A stretch of 6,284 bases of DNA, taken from NCBI GenBank assembly GCA_040880365.1, contig JBBDIO010000088.1, positions 1 through 6,284 on the forward strand. The letters run 5' to 3'. Numbering within the stretch: position 1 is the stretch's first letter; each line of letters starts with the position of its first letter. The DNA comes from JBBDIO01 sp040880365 (GTDB lineage: Bacteria; Chloroflexota; Anaerolineae; Caldilineales; Caldilineaceae). Positions 1-5,908 of the stretch are shown piece after piece. The translations under genes were made by a program, and so were the position numbers. The notes beneath the pieces were generated by a model, which was not told the DNA's origin, did no database searches, and worked only from the letters and a program-made list of their open reading frames with translations.

Positions 1-27
1 CATGGGGTGTTTTGTCATGTTAGCCAT
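1..27 (-). CDS. 5' end of an unidentified gene, running off the left edge
   Basis: Reading leftward, an ATG at 27-25 opens a frame giving MANMTKHPM, which continues past position 1. Only nine codons are in the window, so no function can be assigned. The case for a real start is the ribosome binding site: GGAG lies seven bases upstream of the ATG, inside the ten-base stretch CCGGAGTCTT that also precedes hisS. A consensus -10 box sits about 64 bases upstream. The gene is in the same direction as hisS, 108 bases beyond the hisS stop, so it may be transcribed from its own promoter, by read-through from hisS, or both. ATG codons at 18-16 and 3-1 are in the same frame and are alternative starts with poorer spacing. 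A chance short open frame cannot be excluded. Confidence 0.5.
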
Positions 28-39
28 AGCAAGACTCCG

Positions 40-53
40 GCGGCTTATGCCGC
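40..53 (-). other. Small perfect hairpin next to a ribosome binding site
   Basis: GCGGC (40-44) and GCCGC (49-53) are exact reverse complements around a four-base loop TTAT. On the minus strand the hairpin ends three bases before the GGAG of the leftmost gene. No T-run follows in either direction, so it is not a typical intrinsic terminator. In the RNA it could modulate access to the ribosome binding site. The stem is only five base pairs and could be chance in GC-rich DNA. Confidence 0.3.
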
Positions 54-90
54 AAGATGTCGCTCACCACTTTCCATGAACATGCGAACA

Positions 91-118
91 ATTATACCGT
101 AAAATCGCGCCAATTCAG
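91..118 (-). promoter_or_regulatory. Putative sigma-70-type promoter for the leftmost gene
   Basis: On the minus strand there is a perfect TATAAT at 96-91. A weak -35 candidate, CTGAAT (118-113, three of six matches to TTGACA), lies 16 bases upstream. Transcription would begin near 84-85, giving a leader of about 57 bases before the ATG at 27. The element lies wholly in the hisS downstream spacer, which is locally AT-richer than its surroundings. The -10 is strong and the -35 is poor, so this is a moderate call. Confidence 0.45.
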
Positions 119-135
119 GCATTGCGCCAAAATCC

Positions 136-1533
136 CTAGTCCAGATTCTCGGTTAACCAGCTTTCCAACTTCCCATCGAGCACGTCTTCCTGATCGCCGG
201 TCGCCAGGTTTTTGACCGCGACCACCCCGGCTTCCTGTTCGCGCGGGCTGACCAGCAACGCATAGCGAATGCGCCGCTCATCGGCATATTTGAACTGGCG
301 CCCATAGCGATCTGTATCGGGATAGAGATCCACACGCCAACCCGCGGCGCGCAGCCGTTGCGCCAGGGCCAGACTTGCGCCTACGGTGCTGTCGTCGAAT
401 TGAGTGACCAGCAATTGCGGCTGGCCTTGCAGACGTTCGGGGAAAAGATTCTGTTCTTCCATCAGCAACAAAATTCGTTCTAGGCCCAGACTGAAGCCGC
501 AGGCCGGAATGGTTTGCCCGCTGAACATGCCCACCAGTTCATCATAGCGCCCGCCGCCGCCGCCCGAACCCGCAAAGCCCGGAAACTCCACCTCGAAAAT
601 GGGGCCGGTGTAGTAACTCAGCCCGCGCGCCAGATAGGGATCCACACGCACATAATCGGCCGCGGGGCCGTGGGCACACCAGGCCACAACCTGCTTGAGT
701 TCTGCCACCCCGCGCGCGCCATTCGCCGAATCTTTTAGCAGATCGCTCAACCAGGCGAGCATGGCTCCATTATCAAAGCGCATATGAGCACCGACAGCGG
801 ACTGGGGCGCATCCTGCATAGACTGGAGCAGCCGCTGTGCAGCCTGGGACGAAAGACCGCGCTCCTGCAACTCGCGTTCCACACCGTCCGCGCCGATCTT
901 GTCCAGCTTATCAATGGCAACCAGGGCCGAATCTTCCAGGTCGACAGGTACGCCCGCACTCTCCATCAGCCCGCGCAAAATGCCCCGGTGGTTCAAGCGC
1001 AGGGCAAAGGGATGGCCCGCACCAAAGCCCAGCTCTTGCAAGACCTGCGCCCCCGCCGCCAGCACTTCGGCTTCCACGGTCTGGCTGGTAGACCCCACAA
1101 TGTCCACATCACACTGGAAAAACTCGCGAAAGCGGCCTTTGGCAGGCCGGTCGGCACGGTAGACGGGCTGGATCTGATAGCGTTTGAAGACGCGCGGCAG
1201 ATCGTTGCGATACTGGGCGACTACGCGCGCCAGCGGCACCGTCAGATCATAGCGCAGGCCCGCGTCGCCGACGCTGTCTTCGGTGGGATCGTCCTGCAAA
1301 GCCTGGGCGAGTTTGTCGCCCCGCTTCATCACCCGAAAGATGAGTTGATCGCCCTCTTCGCCATATTTGCCCAAAAGTGTAGATAGCCGTTCCATGGTCG
1401 GCGTTTCCAGCGGTTCAAAACCATAGGATTGGTAGACCCGCTCGATAACGTCGATCACATATTTGCGGCGCAGCACATCCAGGGGCAGGAAATCGCGCAT
1501 ACCACTCAATGGGGTGGTGTTTATTTTTGCCAT
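136..1533 (-). CDS. hisS: Histidyl-tRNA synthetase
   Basis: Class II aminoacyl-tRNA synthetase that activates histidine with ATP and charges tRNA-His in the cytoplasm. From the ATG at 1533 the protein is 465 residues. The N-terminus LSGMRDFLP is the usual HisS opening. Motif 2 spans about residues 115-146, with the ATP-binding arginine R126 in VYRADRPAKGRFREF. The HisA histidine-binding segment is LARGLSYYTG (301-310, R303), followed by GGGGGRYDELVG. Motif 3 is GFSLGLERIL (346-355, R353). The C-terminal anticodon-binding domain starts near QLLVTQF (373). It is longer than the roughly 424-residue E. coli enzyme because of extra sequence around 76-93 and 195-290, as in the long forms of several other phyla. 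A TTG at 1539 would add two residues, but GGAG lies only four bases before it and ten before the ATG, so I prefer ATG. hisS follows ald by 93 bases on the same strand. Confidence 0.97.
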   Translation of the reverse strand: MAKINTTPLSGMRDFLPLDVLRRKYVIDVIERVYQSYGFEPLETPTMERLSTLLGKYGEEGDQLIFRVMKRGDKLAQALQDDPTEDSVGDAGLRYDLTVPLARVVAQYRNDLPRVFKRYQIQPVYRADRPAKGRFREFFQCDVDIVGSTSQTVEAEVLAAGAQVLQELGFGAGHPFALRLNHRGILRGLMESAGVPVDLEDSALVAIDKLDKIGADGVERELQERGLSSQAAQRLLQSMQDAPQSAVGAHMRFDNGAMLAWLSDLLKDSANGARGVAELKQVVAWCAHGPAADYVRVDPYLARGLSYYTGPIFEVEFPGFAGSGGGGGRYDELVGMFSGQTIPACGFSLGLERILLLMEEQNLFPERLQGQPQLLVTQFDDSTVGASLALAQRLRAAGWRVDLYPDTDRYGRQFKYADERRIRYALLVSPREQEAGVVAVKNLATGDQEDVLDGKLESWLTENLD

Positions 1534-1570
1534 GTACAAAAGACTCCGGTCATTGAATCAATAAAGTCTG

Positions 1571-1590
1571 TGCCCAGCGGGCTGTGGGCA
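1571..1590 (-). other. Inverted repeat in the ald-hisS spacer
   Basis: TGCCCA (1571-1576) pairs with TGGGCA (1585-1590) around an eight-base loop. The inner GCCC (1572-1575) can instead pair with GGGC (1579-1582), giving two mutually exclusive stems. It lies about 38-57 bases upstream of the hisS ATG. No U-tract follows it on the minus strand, so I do not call it a terminator. A T-box leader, common for synthetase genes in Firmicutes, would not fit in this 93-base spacer. It may be a weak transcript structure or chance. Confidence 0.25.
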
Positions 1591-1626
1591 GATAGTAAAA
1601 TGTTGGGGGCGGCGGCTTGGCGCTTG

Positions 1627-2733
1627 CTAAAACGCGGCTGCCGGGTCAGTATAGGTCAGCCCAAATGCCTGGGCCACCGCGGCGTGGGTCAGCTTGCCCC
1701 GATGGGTGTTCAGCCCGTGCAAAAGGGCATCGCTCTGGGCCACCGCATCGAGACCGGCGTTGGCAAGATTCAACGTATAGGACATGGTCTGATTGACCAG
1801 CGCAAAGGTGCTGGTGCGCGGCACAGCGCCCGGCATATTCGCCACACAATAATGGACAATATCATCTACCACAAAGGTGGGATTGCTGTGCGTGGTGGGG
1901 CGGCTGGTTTCCACACAGCCCCCCTGATCCACCGCCACATCGACAATCACTGCCCCCTTGCGCATATTGGGCAGCATCTTGCGCGTGACAAGCCAGGGCG
2001 CGCGCCCGCCGGGGATCAACACCGCACCAATGACCAGATCGGCATTAAAGACGGCGCGTTCGATGTTATATTCGTTGCTGGCGCGGGTTTGCAAGCGCCC
2101 GTGGAACACATCATCCAGATATTGGAGCCGGTCGTGGTGGATTTCCAGCACAGTGACCTGCGCGCCCATACCCATCGCGACTTTGGCCGCGTTGGCGCCT
2201 ACGGTGCCGCCGCCCAAAATGGTCACATTGGCGGGTGCGACGCCGGGCACGCCGCCCAACAGCACCCCGCGCCCGCCCCGGTTGCTTTCCAGATAGGTCG
2301 CGCCCACCTGGGTCGCCATGCGTCCTGCGACTTCGCTCATGGGCATGAGCAAGGGCAGCTTGCCTTCGGGCGTCTGCACGGTTTCATAGGCAATCGCGGT
2401 GATACCGCTTTCCAGCAGCGCATGGGTCAGCGTTTCATCCGCGGCCAAATGCAGATAGGTAAAGAGAATCTGATCGGCGCGCAGAAACTGATATTCCGAC
2501 GGCACCGGCTCTTTGACCTTGACCACCAGGCTGGCCGACCAGGCCTCTGCCGCGGTCTCTACCACCTGCGCCCCCGCGCCGCGATATTCGTCATCGGTGA
2601 GATAGCTCTCCGCGCCTGCGCCCGTCTCCACCAATACCTGATGGCCGCGCCGGGTGAGCGCCTGTACCGCGCCGGGCGTCAACCCAACCCGATCCTCACC
2701 ATCTTTCACTTCTCTGGGCAATCCGATGATCAT
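1627..2733 (-). CDS. ald: Alanine dehydrogenase
   Basis: NAD-dependent enzyme that interconverts L-alanine with pyruvate plus ammonia, in alanine catabolism or ammonia assimilation; cytosolic, usually hexameric. The 368 residues match the usual length of about 370. The N-terminus MIIGLPREVKDGEDRVGLTP is the AlaDH/PNT signature, with substrate-binding R15. Further conserved residues are K74 in KVKEP, catalytic H95 in TYLHLA, and catalytic D269 in VDVAVDQGG, followed by the family stretch CVETSRPTTHSNPTF. The Rossmann glycine motif GGGTVG is at 174-179, with E197 at the ribose-binding end of the next strand, which favours NAD over NADP. NMPGAVPRTST (299-309) closes the active site. Start choice: ATG at 2733 with AGGA seven bases upstream. 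It is transcribed divergently from the rightward genes, with hisS downstream on the same strand. No cysteine, insertion or truncation looks abnormal. Confidence 0.97.
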   Translation of the reverse strand: MIIGLPREVKDGEDRVGLTPGAVQALTRRGHQVLVETGAGAESYLTDDEYRGAGAQVVETAAEAWSASLVVKVKEPVPSEYQFLRADQILFTYLHLAADETLTHALLESGITAIAYETVQTPEGKLPLLMPMSEVAGRMATQVGATYLESNRGGRGVLLGGVPGVAPANVTILGGGTVGANAAKVAMGMGAQVTVLEIHHDRLQYLDDVFHGRLQTRASNEYNIERAVFNADLVIGAVLIPGGRAPWLVTRKMLPNMRKGAVIVDVAVDQGGCVETSRPTTHSNPTFVVDDIVHYCVANMPGAVPRTSTFALVNQTMSYTLNLANAGLDAVAQSDALLHGLNTHRGKLTHAAVAQAFGLTYTDPAAAF

Positions 2734-2816
2734 AGGCTGTTCCTGTGGGTGTTCGTGTTTCTATAAAATTCTATCACTCTTCGCAAGATTATGTCGGGCA
2801 CAAGTATCCTCGTCTC

Positions 2817-2822
2817 ATTATA
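2817..2822 (-). promoter_or_regulatory. -10 box of the likely ald promoter
   Basis: A perfect TATAAT is read on the minus strand at 2822-2817, 84 bases before the ald ATG. Transcription would start near 2810 with a leader of roughly 77 bases. The expected -35 position (about 2840-2845) reads GCAGGC and is a poor match, so the promoter may depend on an activator or be weak. A second AT-rich stretch nearer the gene (TAGAATTTTATAGA, around 2762-2775) is a less convincing alternative. Confidence 0.4.
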
Positions 2823-2935
2823 GCCGCAAGCAGATTCTAGCCTGCCGTTGGGGATGTGGCAACCCCACCCCTGAATATCCTGCCAATCTGGATGGGCGGT
2901 TTGCCAAATTACGGGCTTGCAAAGAAAATGAATGC

Positions 2936-3162
2936 ATGGCAGAGCAGACGCACGATTCACCGCATGACACACCGCGCGCCGAGAAGCGCAACTCGCGGTT
3001 TCCGCGCCAACGACCGTCCCAGCCGCCGCCCGCGACCAGGCGCAGGACTGGGCCGCGCTGGTGCAATGGCTCACTGCGGCCTATACCGGCGAATGGGCCG
3101 ATCTGTTGGGCCGCGAACGCTATTGGCTCTGGGCCGATGGGTTGCCGCGGGTGGATGACTAA
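2936..3162 (+). pseudogene. Frameshifted small ORF, tryptophan-rich C-terminus, function unknown
   Basis: An ATG at 2936 opens a frame starting MAEQTHDSPHDTPR. That frame later degenerates into Pro/Arg-rich sequence typical of an out-of-frame reading. A different frame, open from 2968 to the TAA at 3160-3162, encodes a natural-looking stretch whose end is AAYTGEWADLLGRERYWLW followed by ADGLPRVDD. That stretch has five tryptophans in about 45 residues, and its codon choice (GCC, CTG, CGC, GAT) matches the neighbouring genes. The second frame has no start codon before a GTG at 3061. The simplest reading is one gene of about 75 codons with a single-base shift somewhere in 2968-3030, where GC-rich CCG/GCC runs occur. 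It could be a true mutation or an assembly error. The ribosome binding site before 2936 is weak (AAAGAAA only). I do not recognise the family. It lies between divergent ald and the PLP enzyme. Confidence 0.4.
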
Positions 3163-3186
3163 AACGCCGGTCTGAATAATTGGCCG

Positions 3187-3215
3187 TTAACACCCCTGAA
3201 TCAAATTAAGAATAT
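3187..3215 (+). promoter_or_regulatory. Putative promoter of the PLP enzyme gene
   Basis: TTAACA (3187-3192, five of six matches to TTGACA) is followed after 17 bases by GAATAT (3210-3215, three of six matches to TATAAT). The region 3170-3235 is markedly AT-rich in a GC-rich genome. Transcription would start near 3222, giving a leader of only about 14 bases, with GGA seven bases before the ATG at 3236. The -35 is good and the -10 is weak. Confidence 0.35.
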
Positions 3216-3235
3216 GGGAAAATTTTGGAAAAAAC

Positions 3236-4477
3236 ATGCTAGACATTGATGCCATTCGCCAGCAGTTTCCGGCGTTGAAAGAACAATATAACGGCAAGTC
3301 CGCCATCTACTTCGACAATCCGGGTGGGACGCAGGTGCCAATTGCCGTGCTCGCGGCGTTCTCCGACTATCTCACCCGGCGCAACGCCAACACCCACGGC
3401 CTATTCGCGACCAGCAAGCGCACCGATGCGGTGATCGACGAGGCGCGCCAGGCCGCCGCCGATTTGCTGGGCGCGACGCCGGGCGAAATCGTTTTCGGTG
3501 CCAATATGACTACCCTGGCCTTCCAACTGAGCCATTCGCTGCTCAACGAACTGCGCCCCGGCGATGAGATCATCGTGACCCGGCTGGATCACGATGCCAA
3601 TATCATGCCGTGGGTGATGATGGCCGAACGCAAAGGCGCGGTGATTCACTGGGCCGATGTGGAATTGGAAGATTGCACGCTGGATATGGACCACCTGCAA
3701 GGGCTTTTCACCAAGCGCACCAAGCTGGTGGCCGTGGGCTATGCCAGCAATGCGTCGGGTTCCATCAACGATGTCAAAACCATTGTCGAATGGGCCAAAG
3801 CCAACGACACCCTTTCGTTTGTAGATGCCGTCCAATATGCGCCCCACGGCTTTATCGATGTCAAAGCGCTGGGCTGCGATTTCCTGGCGTGCAGCGCGTA
3901 TAAATTCTTCGGTCCCCATGTGGGGATTCTCTATGGCAAGCGCGAACATCTCGAACGGCTGCCCGCCTATCGGGTGCGCCCCGCGGGCGATGTGCCGCCC
4001 GACAAGTGGGAAACCGGCACCCGCAATCACGAAGGGCTGGCCGCCACAACCGCGGCCATCGACTATCTGGCCGAAGTGGGTGCGCGCTATGGGCGCGTGG
4101 CCCCCAGCGCCAGCCGCCGCGAAAAGCTCCACGCCGCGTTCGACGAGATTCAGAACTACGAACAAATGCTCATCGACCGCCTGATCAGCGGGCTGCAAAT
4201 GATCAACCGCGTGCGCGTCTATGGCATCACCCACCGCACCGATTGGGCCAAACGGGTGGCGACTATCTCCATCCGCAAAGAAGGCACCGACCCCGCGCAA
4301 CTGGCGCAGGCGCTGGCCGCAGAAAATATCTTCGCGTGGCATGGCAATTTCTATGCCGTGACCCTGAGCGAAGCATTGGGCGTGGAGCCGAGCGGCGGAC
4401 TCGTGCGCCTGGGCATGGTGCATTACAACACGCTGGAAGAAGTGGACCGCTGTCTGCGCGTGATCGAAGGTGTCTAG
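3236..4477 (+). CDS. Class V PLP-dependent enzyme, cysteine-desulfurase-like (VC1184/TIGR01976 type)
   Basis: A fold-type I PLP enzyme of 413 residues resembling SufS/CsdA cysteine desulfurases. Visible landmarks are YFDNPGGTQVP near the N-terminus (25-35), H119 in LDHDAN (cofactor stacking), D197 and H204 in FVDAVQYAPHG (pyridine contacts), and the Schiff-base lysine K223 in SAYKFFGPHVG. TGTRNHEG (261-267 region) is the conserved substrate/PLP loop, and R391 in GLVRLGMVHYNT the carboxylate-binding arginine. SAYKFFGPH and the VHYNTLEEVDR ending are typical of the TIGR01976 subfamily. At the position where SufS has its persulfide cysteine (GHHCA), this protein has HGNFYA, with Y373 aligned to cysteine, so classical desulfurase activity is doubtful. 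The true substrate is unknown; a lyase, epimerase or other class V reaction is possible. No suf or isc genes adjoin it. The glycosyltransferase follows closely. ATG chosen for its AT-rich leader and GGA; an annotation as csd or sufS would be over-specific. Confidence 0.9.
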   Translation: MLDIDAIRQQFPALKEQYNGKSAIYFDNPGGTQVPIAVLAAFSDYLTRRNANTHGLFATSKRTDAVIDEARQAAADLLGATPGEIVFGANMTTLAFQLSHSLLNELRPGDEIIVTRLDHDANIMPWVMMAERKGAVIHWADVELEDCTLDMDHLQGLFTKRTKLVAVGYASNASGSINDVKTIVEWAKANDTLSFVDAVQYAPHGFIDVKALGCDFLACSAYKFFGPHVGILYGKREHLERLPAYRVRPAGDVPPDKWETGTRNHEGLAATTAAIDYLAEVGARYGRVAPSASRREKLHAAFDEIQNYEQMLIDRLISGLQMINRVRVYGITHRTDWAKRVATISIRKEGTDPAQLAQALAAENIFAWHGNFYAVTLSEALGVEPSGGLVRLGMVHYNTLEEVDRCLRVIEGV

Positions 4478-4518
4478 CGTGACACAATCTGCCGCGGATG
4501 GCGCGCGGCAAAGTGAGC

Positions 4519-4566
4519 TGCACAGAGATTTGCACAGAGATTCCCACGGGGATTTAGGTGGGGACA
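4519..4566 (+). repeat. 12-bp tandem repeat before the glycosyltransferase start
   Basis: TGCACAGAGATT occurs twice exactly (4519-4530, 4531-4542). Two degraded copies follow: CCCACGGGGATT (4543-4554) and TAGGTGGGGACA (4555-4566). The last copy contains the apparent ribosome binding site and ends on the A of the ATG at 4566. If translation instead begins at an upstream GTG, the repeat encodes a tetrad pattern LHRD/LHRD/SHGD/LGGD. Because the period is a multiple of three, copy number changes would keep the frame. Confidence 0.85.
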
Positions 4567-5759
4567 TGCGTGTGGCCCTGGTCCACGACTGGCTCAACCA
4601 GCTGGGCGGCGCGGAAAACGTGTTGGAAGAACTGGTAGATCTCTTTCCCGGCGCGCCCGTCTATACCAGCATCTACGCGCCCGACCATATGCCCGCGGCC
4701 TATGCCGGGTGGGACATCCGCACCAGTTTCATGCAGCATCTGCCCGCCATCGCAACGCATCACCAGCCCTATATGCCCGTCTATCCCCTCGCGTTCCAGC
4801 GCATGGATCTCAGCGACTACGATCTGGTGCTCAGCAACAAAAGCGGTTTTTGTCACGGCGTGCAGACTGCCAACCGCGCCACCGGGCGCAAAGCGGTGCA
4901 CGTATGCTATTGCCTCACCCCCACGCGCTTTCTCTGGCTCTATGAACAATATCGCCGCCGCGAGCAGATCAACCGCGGTCTGCATCTGGCGTTACAACCC
5001 GTGTTGGCGCTGCTCCGCCGCTGGGATTGGGCCGCGGCCCAGCGCGTAGATCACTTCATCGCCATCAGTCGCGCCGTGCAGACCCGCATCGCCCAGATCT
5101 ATGGGCGCGAGAGTGTCATCATTCATCCGCCCGTGGATACCGACTATTTTGTGCCCGCGCCCGACAGTGTGCCGGTGGAGAATGACGCAACGCATGGCGC
5201 GGCCGATTCGGGTCTCGCCCCCGAACAGGTCCTTGCGCCGGAACAGGACAACCAGCCTTATTATCTGATTGTGAGCCGCTTGATTCCCTATAAACGTATC
5301 GACCTGGCGGTGGATGCGTTTGCCCACATGCCCCACGCCCGGCTGGTGATTGTGGGCGACGGCCGCGACCGGGAACAGCTGGCAGCCCGCGCCACGCCCA
5401 ACGTCACTTTTCTGGGGCGTCAACCGCGTGCGCGCATCCGCACGCTCATGCAACACTGCACTGCGTTTCTCTTTCCGGGCCTGGAAGATTTCGGCATCAC
5501 ACCGGTCGAGGCGCTGGCGGCCGGGCGGCCGGTCATCGCGTTTGGCGGCGGCGGTGCGCTGGATACGGTGACCCCCGGCGTCACCGGCGAATTTTTTGCC
5601 ACCCAGACACCGGATGCGCTGGCGGCGGTGGTGCAGCAATTCGACCCCAGCCGCTATTCCGTGGCGGCCTGTCGCCGCCAGGCCGAACAGTTCAGTGTGC
5701 AAGCCTTTCGCCACAAACTGCTGACTTATCTGGAAACCGTGGGCAACGGCGCGCGCTAA
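4566..5759 (+). CDS. GT4 family glycosyltransferase (WbaZ-like)
   Basis: Transfers a sugar from a nucleotide-sugar donor, probably onto a lipid-linked or polysaccharide acceptor at the cytoplasmic face of the membrane. From the ATG it has 397 residues. The N-terminal Rossmann domain begins MRVALVHDWLNQLGGAENVLEEL. VCYCLTPTRFLW (about 113-124) resembles the CHTPMRY block of the WbaZ-like GT4 subgroup. The C-terminal domain opens with YLIVSRLIPYKRIDLAVDAF (233-252, with the donor-binding Arg and Lys) and carries the retaining-GT EX7E motif EDFGITPVE (E307 and E315). No signal peptide or membrane span is visible. An unusual acidic insert with a repeated LAPEQ lies between the domains (about 198-231). 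In-frame GTGs at 4470 (overlapping the upstream stop by eight bases) and 4479 (AAGG eight bases upstream) could add 32 or 29 residues. I prefer ATG because the extension is repeat-derived with rare AGA and TTA codons. Donor and acceptor are unknown. Confidence 0.92.
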   Translation: MRVALVHDWLNQLGGAENVLEELVDLFPGAPVYTSIYAPDHMPAAYAGWDIRTSFMQHLPAIATHHQPYMPVYPLAFQRMDLSDYDLVLSNKSGFCHGVQTANRATGRKAVHVCYCLTPTRFLWLYEQYRRREQINRGLHLALQPVLALLRRWDWAAAQRVDHFIAISRAVQTRIAQIYGRESVIIHPPVDTDYFVPAPDSVPVENDATHGAADSGLAPEQVLAPEQDNQPYYLIVSRLIPYKRIDLAVDAFAHMPHARLVIVGDGRDREQLAARATPNVTFLGRQPRARIRTLMQHCTAFLFPGLEDFGITPVEALAAGRPVIAFGGGGALDTVTPGVTGEFFATQTPDALAAVVQQFDPSRYSVAACRRQAEQFSVQAFRHKLLTYLETVGNGAR

Positions 5760-5824
5760 TCCGGTACATATGCACACATACCCTTAATTCCTCCCTACTC
5801 CCAACCTTAAGAACAATAGGCATA

Positions 5825-5853
5825 TTGCGTACATGGCGCGGCTATGGTAAATT
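5825..5853 (+). promoter_or_regulatory. Possible promoter for the receiver-like gene
   Basis: TTGCGT (5825-5830) is followed after 17 bases by TAAATT (5848-5853), matching the sigma-70 consensus at three and four of six positions. Transcription would start near 5860, about 49 bases before the GTG. The 149-base gap from the glycosyltransferase stop has no clear terminator, so read-through is equally possible. The rest of the gap (5760-5824) holds nothing I recognise beyond a weak CTTAA/TTAAG pair. Confidence 0.28.
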
Positions 5854-5908
5854 ACACGCCCCAAGCGTTGCACGATTTCCAGCCCACTATTTCCAGGCTG
5901 AGGACCAT

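Noticed and set aside
784..1386. A 200-codon plus-strand open frame inside hisS
   Set aside because: It lies wholly within the hisS coding region on the opposite strand, with no ribosome binding site or family match.
1540..1626. T-box or intrinsic terminator in the ald-hisS spacer
   Set aside because: The spacer is too short for a T-box, no T-box sequence is seen, and the inverted repeat has no following T-run.
1429..2766. A 445-codon plus-strand open frame antisense to ald
   Set aside because: It covers ald, whose family, motifs and codon use are unmistakable. The translation is His/Gly/Ala/Arg-rich without domains, as expected from the complement of GC-biased codons.
2856..3158. A 100-codon plus-strand frame overlapping the small frameshifted ORF
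   Set aside because: Its translation is Arg/Pro/Gly-rich with poor codon use. The frame ending at 3162 fits the neighbours' codon habit much better.
3401..4597. A 398-codon minus-strand open frame antisense to the PLP enzyme
   Set aside because: It is a shadow of a well-supported gene. It has no recognisable domain, and its composition is typical of antisense GC-rich sequence.
4992..5777. A 261-codon minus-strand open frame opposite the glycosyltransferase
   Set aside because: It lies antisense to conserved GT4 motifs and carries no motif of its own.
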